This document shows positions 54,217-62,358 of a stretch of 64,000 nucleotides of DNA, in pieces. The notes beneath the pieces are model-generated. The model saw only the letters and a list, made by a program, of their open reading frames with translations. It did not search any database and was not told where the DNA came from. The translations under genes and the position numbers were made by a program. This DNA is from Cladocopium goreaui (taxonomy: Eukaryota > Sar > Dinophyceae > Suessiales > Symbiodiniaceae), in NCBI GenBank assembly GCA_947184155.2, contig CAMXCT020001868.1, positions 1 through 64,000 on the forward strand, read 5' to 3'. Position 1 is the stretch's first letter; each line of letters opens with the position of its first letter.

Positions 54217-55609
54217 TACCCCCCATTGACCGCAGTGGTGTGACCCTTAACAACTGAGCCCCTTCTGGTAGGACTCGCAACGCCGCATCACACTCAGTTG
54301 GGATATGTAAAGAAGATTTCAATCGCTGCATTGGTTCCACCGGCATGTTATTGAGTACATGTGCTGGGCCTCGCACGACTACCACCTGCTTGTGTTCACG
54401 CACCACTGGAGGAATGCGAGAGGCTTTCGGCTGAGCAGTGGCTACTGCTCTCATGGTTTTTAAATTGATGTCATGTGACTGCAGCTGAAAACATTCATGC
54501 GGTGGACTCCACCCATGACTTACCAGAATGTCAGCGAAAGCTTTGGCAATTGCCCTTGCTAGGCCTCTCGGATAAGCAGCTTCTTCGCTGGTCGAAAAAT
54601 ACGTTCCCTGTGTAGATTGCACGATTCCCCAAGGCTTGTGTATGTGAGAAGGTGACTCACCTAAACAACACAGGTTGATACGACTGAAACGCTGATGATT
54701 CCAAGCTAGCACTGTCCACTTCGGCCTGTCACCTCCGTATGCGCATGCTTGATGGGATGTATAATTGAAATGCTTTGCAACTGATTTCCAAAATCTCGTC
54801 AACCAGAAAAGTGAAGAACGTGGATTTTCGACAACGACAATGAGCCCCCTGGCCAGAGCTTCCTGGATCGCCTCAGACAAAAATTCGTACAGCCTGTTTG
54901 CCGCAGAAACTCTGCGACGATCCTTACCTCTCAAACCAGTCAAACCCTCTGGAAGTTCATGCGATCTCAATGGCACTGGTCCTGGGATTTTCCTGCCAAC
55001 CGAGTCCCGAAGTTGAATGTTTCTGGCCAATGAACAAGTACCGCATGGGGGTGCCCAAAAGATGCCAACAACAAGAGGGGATTTCATCCACTGCTTGAAA
55101 ATGTGTTGATCCCTGCTAAGTGTCAAATCCAATTTCTTCACAGTTGCAATCGCCTTGTCAACATCGTGATCAACGCCGAAGGATTCAACCAAACCAAGCT
55201 CCTTCAGACTGGCTGTGACCCTTGCGCTCCCGCAGAATACCTCTATTGTGACAGGGCAAGCAATTTGCTCTTCAGAAAAAGAAAAATTGTTCTGAGTGAA
55301 ATGACTTCGCACTCCATCTGCACCAAATTGTTCAAAACTACCACTTCCACTTTCAGTCTGTTGCTGATGCACAAAGGGCTGAGCCGCCTCACAAGAATTC
55401 TCTGGGTCTCGGAGAACTGCGGAAAATTTTTTATCTCTGCCAACACGCTCACTGCATGGATTATGGGCTGACGAGGAGACACCCTGAGAATCTGCTGGAC
55501 TGTCATGAACAAAATTTGGAACTTCCATGTCAACATCGCAAGAAGACTTACCACCTGATGCTTTTGCACTATCAGTTGATAGATCTGAGGTTTCGGCTTG
55601 TGCATGTAG
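54149..55609 (-). CDS. element B DNA-methyltransferase-like domain
   Basis: Open from directly after the gag UGA. Motif I is TIEVFCGSARVTASL with GVDHD after the next strand; the cysteine motif is WAPPCGTCSLAR, with the PPC of cytosine-5 methyltransferases intact; LIVVVENPRSSLFW takes the place of motif VI (ENV); ACAYGGDRPKWTVLAW resembles the motif VIII region; and AAYPRGLARAIAKAF closes the fold like motif X. Element A shows the same blocks in the same order. The product would be a C5-type DNA methyltransferase-like domain joined to RT. Target-recognition sequence is minimal, so activity and target are unknown. Confidence 0.75.
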   Translation of the reverse strand, partial: LHAQAETSDLSTDSAKASGGKSSCDVDMEVPNFVHDSPADSQGVSSSAHNPCSERVGRDKKFSAVLRDPENSCEAAQPFVHQQQTESGSGSFEQFGADGVRSHFTQNNFSFSEEQIACPVTIEVFCGSARVTASLKELGLVESFGVDHDVDKAIATVKKLDLTLSRDQHIFKQWMKSPLVVGIFWAPPCGTCSLARNIQLRDSVGRKIPGPVPLRSHELPEGLTGLRGKDRRRVSAANRLYEFLSEAIQEALARGLIVVVENPRSSLFWLTRFWKSVAKHFNYTSHQACAYGGDRPKWTVLAWNHQRFSRINLCCLGESPSHIHKPWGIVQSTQGTYFSTSEEAAYPRGLARAIAKAFADILVSHGWSPPHECFQLQSHDINLKTMRAVATAQPKASRIPPVVREHKQVVVVRGPAHVLNNMPVEPMQRLKSSLHIPTECDAALRVLPEGAQLLRVTPLRSMGGIASQSSAFSNCMEQAWGIPFFS

Positions 55610-55612
55610 TCA
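55607..55612 (-). promoter_or_regulatory. gag/pol readthrough stop UGA CUA (element B)
   Basis: The minus strand reads GGT AAT TGA CTA CAT. The frame continues open for 27 codons to the first ATG (55528) and on through the methyltransferase. The same UGA CUA occurs at the equivalent place in element A, although the surrounding sequence differs. Confidence 0.75.
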
Positions 55613-56838
55613 ATTACCATGCTGCAAAATACTGTGAGAGGCGTAACATTTGGAGCATATGTGCAACCCTCTGCGGCACTTGGCTCCGTCAGCAGCTTCG
55701 GAGCAACCACCCTCCGAATTGAATCCAAAACAAATGGGCTCCCCCTCTGGGTTGGAGGCAGTTCCTCCCAGCTTGAATATGTGAGATGGCACACGCTGTT
55801 TGGATTTGCCACCTTTCTTGCCTCCTTTCTGTTTCAACCAAGGTTTCTGTGTGGTGGCCACTGCACCCTTTCCGCTCGACCAAGGCTGCTGCGGTTTGTT
55901 CTTCTTCTGGATGTTCCCTGGACCTTCCTTTTTGGCAATCAAAGGAAGCAGACTGAATGAAACTCGATAGCTCTCCAAAGTGCTGAGCAACTTGGTGTCC
56001 AATGCCAACACACCTGCATCATCTCTCTTTGGTTGCACCCCTTCCTCCAACAAAGCCTGCCACACCAGTTTGTCGGCGGCCACGATCTGACTCACTGAGC
56101 ATCGGCTATACCCTGCAGGGGGCTCCCTGTGCAAATGCGAGAACAACGTAGTGAGGTACCTGGTATAATTTGCATGTTGAACCAGGTCCGCGAAGACCAG
56201 GGCCAAGCCTCTGCGCTGCAGAGACTCTTGGACTTGCAACGCCGAAGATACAACCATGTCCTGGACTTCGGTCTTTTCCTTAATGATCAAACTCTCCGAT
56301 GAGATATCCAGCATTTTTGACGGGCTCTTCTGCGTCAACACTTCATGTGTTCTGCTAACCGATTTTTCAGGAGGAATGTAACGAATTTCATTTTGTTGAT
56401 ACATACTTGCCGCAAGATCAAGTAGTGAATGTCCAGGTTCAAGTGGGCCTTCGATGAGCAACCCGTTCAATCTGTTTTTCAAAGACCTCATTTTGGTCTC
56501 ACGCTCAGCATTGGGCACCTTCTTGATGGATGTACTGTCAGGGGCATTCACAGAATCCTGCAAGGCAGCAAGAACCATGGTCTGTGACTCGAATAAAAGC
56601 CTTTTGGCACCTGCGATGTCAGCAACACTCGCACCTGTCAAAATGTTTGAAGTAAGCCAGTAAGCCACGTCTCAAAAGCTGAGTCCACAATGTTCTGACC
56701 CGGCTGTCCATGTGCGTAAGCCAGTGTTCCAAACGTTTGTAAGTTTGCAGTCTTAAGGCTCCTCTTCAGTTCGTCAGATAGTTTGAGATCCAAAGTCCTC
56801 TGAATGAATTGTGCTTCAGAATCCAGGAGGGACGCCAT
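55610..56838 (-). pseudogene. gag: element B Gag-like protein, one frameshift
   Basis: The start is ATG at 56838 (MASLLDSEAQF). The N-terminal block LQTFGTLAYAHGQPGQN matches element A's LDTFGQWAFCCQ. At 56652-56667 the plus strand has GTAAGCCA twice in tandem; this 8-base duplication shifts the frame, and the homologous reading resumes right after it. The rest includes CVSR-type block KSVSRTHEVLTQKSPSKML, PPAGYSRCSVSQI, a basic Gly/Lys-rich linker and a C-terminal Cys/His cluster (CFGFNSEGGC, then CRRGLHICSKC with a final His) like A's. The stop is UGA CUA. Confidence 0.8.
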
Positions 56839-57210
56839 TGAGTCCAGCCGAGGAATCACTATGGAGACCTGCAAACAATGAAACAAATTGCGAAGCCCAA
56901 GCGTTTAACACCTATTAACATCAGATTGCAAACTCGAACAAATGAAGTGTTCCACTCAAACGTCCTTCAAAGCACATGTTGGAAATATGACAAGCAATTG
57001 AAAGTGCCATGCATGTGATCATGAAGACTTGAAGTCAATTAATCCTGTCATGCATCTCCGAGCCAATGCATCAAGAGACCAAGGATGCCATGCAATCCTG
57101 AAAGAACAAACCAAAACAAGGTTGCCACGCACTTCCATGAGATGCCATGCATCCATGCTTGGGTGCTTTACCCATTCACCTCACCATGTGAGAGACACAA
57201 CGCACTTGTT

Positions 57211-59395
57211 TTAAACTGGCGGTAGCAATCCGTCTTTGACTGCATTCACTTTGCATCTTCTACAACGTGCTACTGTGTCGACATGTACGACAATGTCATA
57301 GTTTGAGTTCAGCACCCGGCCGCATGACAAGACGGCTTTGCCAACAGCTTTCGATTCACCCACCACAGAGTCCTTATAGTGGACCAACTTCGATGTTTTG
57401 TGGCTCACAAAGCGGCCCGCCAAATGGTCCTTGGCCGTGTGCCTATAACACTTAGGTGGAGGCGGTCTTACCTCCTCATCTGAGCTTGATGACTCCTCAG
57501 ATGAAGAGCCACTTGAACTCTGGTGGTCAGAGATGGTCTCTTTGTCCATTTCTTTCTCATTCTCAACGCCCTCCTGGGCAGGTGAATCCTCTTCGACCTT
57601 CACCAACTCAATGGCATCTGGCTCTGCGCAAGGTGCGTTTTCCTCAGCAAAGTACCCCCTGCGGGGGTTGTCCGGTTGAAACTCCAAGCGCGAAATCCGC
57701 AAAATGATGTCTTGCAGTTTCATCACAGATGCTACCGAGAGGTCTCGCGAATAGATCGCATGGGCTTCTGTGGTCGCGCTGGCATGTCTTCCCAAGATTG
57801 CTTTGTCGGGAATGGGCAGTCCAAATTTTGAGGCCCATGACAGTGCAGTAGCTTTGAGGCTATGCGACGACACCCGGGGCCCACCAACATTGTTGTCGTT
57901 GCACTCAAAAAGGAGTCCCAAAAACTTGGTAACCTCTGACGAAGTCAAGCCCCGTTTGCACAGCCCTCCACCGGCCGCCATGGGGGGCCTAAAGAGCGGT
58001 CCCTGGATAGAGCCGTCCAGGTTCAAGCCACAAGCTGAAAAAGCTTCAATGGCCTCCTGCACCCAAACCTGACCAGTCACTCCAATTGCCGGGATGACTA
58101 TTGGAAGTAATTGGGATTTCTGGGTTGCGCTCTTGGCTGTTTTGTGCAACCTTGTCGACACTTCCACGAAGCCACCTTTCCAGTCAAAATCGTGCATCAC
58201 ACAGTCTACAAACGCCAGGTCACTGTGTCGACATCTGCCGTACAGGGCCAAGAGAGCATAGGCTGCAAGCGCCCTGTCAATGAAATTTGCTGCCTTGTTC
58301 TCCATTAAACTGTGCAATGCAACAACCTGTGCAACTGAAAGAACCTTTGCCTGTTTGAGTGGGTTTTTTCCCGAGTGCATGATCTCTGCAAGCCCTCTCA
58401 CTCTCCTGCTGTTGTACACGCAGTCAAAATCTTTGAATCCAAAAACGTGCAACGCATATCCGCAAGCAGCCAAAAAACTAAGCCCTTGTGGGTGCAGCCC
58501 CATCTGCTCTGAGCTTTGCCACATAGCTCCATGCGGATTGCTCGGTCACCGGCTTGCCGTCATCCTCAGTGAAGTCTGCTCTCCACCTGAAAAAATTCAG
58601 CAATGCATTTGCCCTTGATATGGCTGTTGTCCTGGATCTGACACCGATGATTGCTTCGATCGTTTCATAGGCACCCAATTTTTGCTCTTGAATGTTGCCT
58701 CCATGTCCAATGATGGTTTGGCCTACCTCCGACCCCAAAAGGTTGATCCTGATGATGCTGAACCATTTGTCCACTGCCAAATCCAGATCTTCCTGTCGTT
58801 TCTCCAAGAAATTCTGGTCAGTTACAACCGATAAGGCTTTCTCAAACAGAGCTCCAGACAAAGTCGCACTTGGGGCTCCCACCATTGTCGGTCCTGCTGC
58901 AATTGCATCCTCCGACAGGTTGTCAGTGGCTTGAACCCAACTTCTCAACTGCTGCTTCTGAACCTTCAGGACGTTGGGCCCCTTTGAAAAGATTGTCTTT
59001 GCAACTCCTTTCTCCCAAGGCATGACCACTGACATAGGTTCTGCATTTCTAATGAAAGCATCTTGCAACATTTGAGAAAAATTGTCATTGTCCAAAACCG
59101 GGCCTCTGGGGACCTGCGCAGCCCCCAAGCTGTGGGCATCCATCCGTCTCTTCGATCTGACCCTAGCTGAATCGGCCATGGCAATGACTGCACCCTGCAA
59201 AAATTCAGATGAAGATGAAATGCCAGTCGCAACAAAATCATCTGATTCAGGTAAAGCACCAAACGAGTCAAAATTGTGATCGTCCTGCACAAGGGGTTCA
59301 CCTACATGCTCAAAACCGTAATCATTTTCTGAATGCTCCACCTCAGCCTCAGGTGACGACTTAAACTGAGTCAATGTCTTCGATCTCCAAGGCAT
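57211..59395 (-). pseudogene. element B tyrosine recombinase, one frameshift
   Basis: The start ATG at 59395 gives MPWRSKTLTQF, as in element A. The N-terminal and core-binding part ends at a stop near 58478; homologous sequence continues in the +1 frame from about 58490 (SFLAACGYALHVFGFKDFD). Catalytic positions: Arg in GRCRHSDLAF, Lys in LHKTAKS, SSHSLKAT for the HxxR box (again Lys for Arg), His in LGRHASA and Tyr in IYSRDLS. The acidic Glu/Ser linker is followed by the tail LVHYKDSVV, LSCGRVLNSNY and ARCRRCK, matching element A's tail. The break makes this copy likely defective. Confidence 0.85.
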
Positions 59396-59935
59396 CGTCC
59401 CACACCCCACCTTGTCCGAGCGCCACTGGCAAAACTGGCACAGGTAAAAAAGGCTGTAAAGGAGGTGTCGGGACACTGAAGCCCGAGGCTGAATAGCCTA
59501 GCCTGATTGCAGTTGAACTCAAAAACAAGTCCTTACGACCACGTACAGAGCTAAGCAAGATCGCAACAATCGATGTCCTTCTGCAGGTGACAAGGAAGAA
59601 AACAAAACCTCTTGGACACTGAACCAATCTGGCAAAACAACCTCAATTTAAGAGGTGTCCCACCACCCACCCTCAGCCAAATTCCGCAAGGATATCATTC
59701 ATTGAATGTATGTTCCATGTAAACGAAGTGCACTTTCGAAACTGTCAAGAATGTCAGAACTGAACCTGTACCTGTGAAAACCTTTTCCACTGAATTGCAG
59801 CGACACTGAAAAAGTGATTTGCAAAAGAAACAGCATTTGTTTTCTATTTGTTGTTGACCCTTGGTTCAGTGCACGTGAGTAAGGAGTGTTTGACCAAACA
59901 GACAAAAGAAGATAGCAGCACGAAACTTTGTTTCT

Positions 59936-59979
59936 CACAAGTTTTGAAATAAGGAGCTATCAACAAGTTGACCGCTTAC
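59936..59979 (-). repeat. element B right inverted repeat and 27-base extension
   Basis: CACAAGTTTTGAAATAA (59936-59952) is the inverted partner of the left end. The next 27 bases (to GACCGCTTAC) lie outside the inverted repeat but inside the insertion as judged by the empty site. Confidence 0.82.
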
Positions 59980-60712
59980 CCTTTTCTCGGGGACAAATCA
60001 ATTGAATCAATAATTCATCCATCTGCGACTTTGCGCATCCATGCATTCTCGACGTAAAACAGGTCAACTCCATGCAGTTGAAAAATATCTCTACCACACT
60101 GGTAGCATAACACGACCTGTACACTTATATGGCTGAATCATCAATATCGCAGACAAAGTCAATGCAATATACATCAAGCCAAAGGACCACAAACTCGATG
60201 AAATATCATGCATAATAATTCGATGCCACAAAAGGGGCGAATATTGCACTGAATATATTGCATATAACGAAGTCAAACGCGATGAATGCACATAGCCAGA
60301 AATCATCGCCACCAGGGGTAACATATAGAGACGGGAATCAAACTTCAGCGAAAAGGATTCCAACGTTGGGGTTCGTCCAAACCAGCCAACCGTCTCAACA
60401 GAAAAGCACAAAACCATCGACAGGCCAAAAAACCTGATGCTCAATTTCAGAGGCCGCTTGGGGATGAATCTCAGCAAGAAGGGGCCTTGGGGATGAATCT
60501 CAGCAAGAAGGGGCGAAACTCCCAATAAGCTTCTTTGCCGGCCACTTTCCAAGTAATGGATCTTGAGGTTCAAGCCGGACCCAACTGTTCCCATCCAATA
60601 AAAGGGAAACTTTTTTTCTCTTCTGGTCGTAAAACTTTGCACCGCTAAGTTGTGCCTTGAAAACCAAAACAAAACCTATCGCGATCAAAGTTACCCAAAG
60701 GCTTTTCCACAA
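59980..60712 (-). pseudogene. host unit copy 2, right part with kinase remnant
   Basis: Matches copy 1 across 41135-41651 and, without element A, across 50050 to about 50400. The empty site for element A is at 60263/60264. The kinase-like gene survives only as its C-terminal part: SLLLDGNSWVRLEPQDPLLG matches PLLLDGNSWARLEPEDPLLR in copy 1. A 26-base duplication (GGGGATGAATCTCAGCAAGA, at about 60461 and 60488) interrupts the downstream side. Upstream of the remnant the sequence no longer resembles copy 1. Confidence 0.8.
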
Positions 60713-60720
60713 ATAAACAA

Positions 60721-61405
60721 ACGTGAGTCAAACTTTCCGTGCTCTCTCGCTCAAATCACTCCAGACAACAAGCAACGCTTCAACACACACTCTGTTTCTC
60801 TCGCTCGGGCTTGAGCCAACGAAGGTCGTTGGGCATTCAGTTCAAATACTGTTTAAAGGTGACAAAAACCAAGGAAGGGTTTTTGTCTAAACTGCAAACT
60901 GGATTCCAGTCTTGACGAAATTCCGAAAAGCGATCCACTGAGGATCAAAAGCTTTCATTCGGTTCTCAAACTGTTGAAATATTTCGAAACTGTTCAAATA
61001 ATGTTCGGTTTCCTACAAAAACATCACAACTCTCAACTACAAAACGAGATGAGTGCAACCGCAGTGTCGGTTGTGCTCGTTGAGTGTCATAAAATGATCT
61101 ATGCTTCATAGAGCATCGAAAAACATCCAAAAGTATATCTTCCACAGATGATATTTGGTCAAATCAAAACTACAAACTACGATCTGTCCATTCACAATCG
61201 TTCCACGTCGAAATAGGCTCGTCCACAGACGATACTTGGTGAAATCAAAACTGTGCAACGTCACTGATCTCTCAGCGCTATACCAGGTAGGATTTTCACA
61301 CCCCCTTTCGATGAGAGGTCAGTATGGAGTCTTCGTCCAATACGTAGTGCAGTCAATGCAATGCAATGCAATCCAGAAAGTCATGGCGTCCCATCACAAT
61401 CCAGA
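60721..61405. other. stretch without a recognised gene
   Basis: Unique sequence with two diverged copies of a CACAGATGATATTTGGT / CACAGACGATACTTGGT segment (61143 and 61215), each followed by (G/A)AAATCAAAACT. No coding region supported. Confidence 0.4.
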
Positions 61406-61410
61406 AAAAT

Positions 61411-61992
61411 CTACTCCTCTGACATACCTGCAATAGAAGAAGTTGACGAAGCAGTTCTTCGCTGGCGAGGTACTGAATCTCCGAATAAAACCTGTGTAGA
61501 ATGTTCCATTGTACAACATGCAGTACACCTTGCATATTCAGTCACCGGCAGACTCTTGAAAGTACGACAAAATCGGGTCAAATGAAACTTCTGTCCTTGT
61601 TCAGAAACAAAAATACATTGCCCAATCTCAAAAGTCGAAGATGAAATACGGCAGATTTCACAAATTGTAAGCCCTCTCTTCACATTGTCCCAATCTGGAT
61701 AACAACGACAACGGCGATCAAGATGATAACACCTCTCCGCAGTTCCAATGTACAAATGATAAGAAGACGAAGTCTGAGCTCTGTGCATTTGTCTGAAGTC
61801 TGACGTTTCACCTGCTGTAGCCTGAGTATATTCAGCCTGAATTGTCGCATCCCTCAACTCTGGACTAACTTTCTCAATAACTGTCTTACGTTCCAGTGCT
61901 CCACAAAGCCAGAATATAACAACTGTCCCCAAAGATCCAATCATCACTCCAGTCAATGCAGAAAATAGCACCACAATGAGAAGCTCATCCAT
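61411..61992 (-). CDS. membrane protein with paired Cys/His motifs
   Basis: ATG at 61992 gives a 193-residue protein. Residues about 4-32 form one strong hydrophobic span (LLIVVLFSALTGVMIGSLGT onward), so it is probably anchored by its N-terminus. Two similar metal-site-like motifs follow: YHLDRRCRC with a later CEIC, and FHLTRFCRT with a later CTACC, i.e. aromatic-H-L-x-R-x-C-R, a loop, then C-x-x-C. It lies ~370 bases downstream of the methyltransferase-like gene on the same strand and may be an accessory gene of the same retroelement. The family is not recognised. Confidence 0.5.
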   Translation of the reverse strand: MDELLIVVLFSALTGVMIGSLGTVVIFWLCGALERKTVIEKVSPELRDATIQAEYTQATAGETSDFRQMHRAQTSSSYHLYIGTAERCYHLDRRCRCYPDWDNVKRGLTICEICRISSSTFEIGQCIFVSEQGQKFHLTRFCRTFKSLPVTEYARCTACCTMEHSTQVLFGDSVPRQRRTASSTSSIAGMSEE

Positions 61993-62358
61993 GGCTGGCG
62001 AACGCGGCGCGGCCGGCCCGGGCTACACGAAAAAGAAAACACACACACACACAACAGAACAAAACAACTGGAGTGTGAGCGTCCTGATGCGAGCACTCTC
62101 TCAACGGAGTTGATAGGCTCCTGAAACTAAACTGATGTCATCACCTGATTCCTGATGACAAGCTTTGAGAATTCACTTAGTGAAATCTTCACTGAAAACT
62201 GTGCCTGACAATCGAATGTCCCTGAATCCGCTGTGAACCATGCAAACATGCAAATTCCACTGAACGGTTCAGCTGAAAAAGAAAACTGTGCTTTCCTGAA
62301 GTCAAACTGCTGACATGAAATGCAAACTGATGCAAACTGCAGTCAATGACAAACAAAA

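Larger units (their letters stand above)
51792..59979 (-). mobile_element. element B: DIRS-like YR retrotransposon
   Basis: An 8188-bp insertion defined by the empty site in host copy 1 (41134/41135): flanks GCACTT and CCTTTTCTCGG join there with no target duplication. The ends are inverted: TTATTTCAAAACTTGTG (51792-51808) and its complement at 59936-59952, with a second matched block ACTGAACCAAGGGT at the same distance inside (51873-51886 and 59857-59870). The right end runs 27 bases past the inverted repeat, an unequal-end feature that DIRS elements show. Gene order is as in element A: YR, gag, methyltransferase, RT, RNase H. Frame breaks in YR, gag and before RT suggest a decaying copy. 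Confidence 0.88.
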
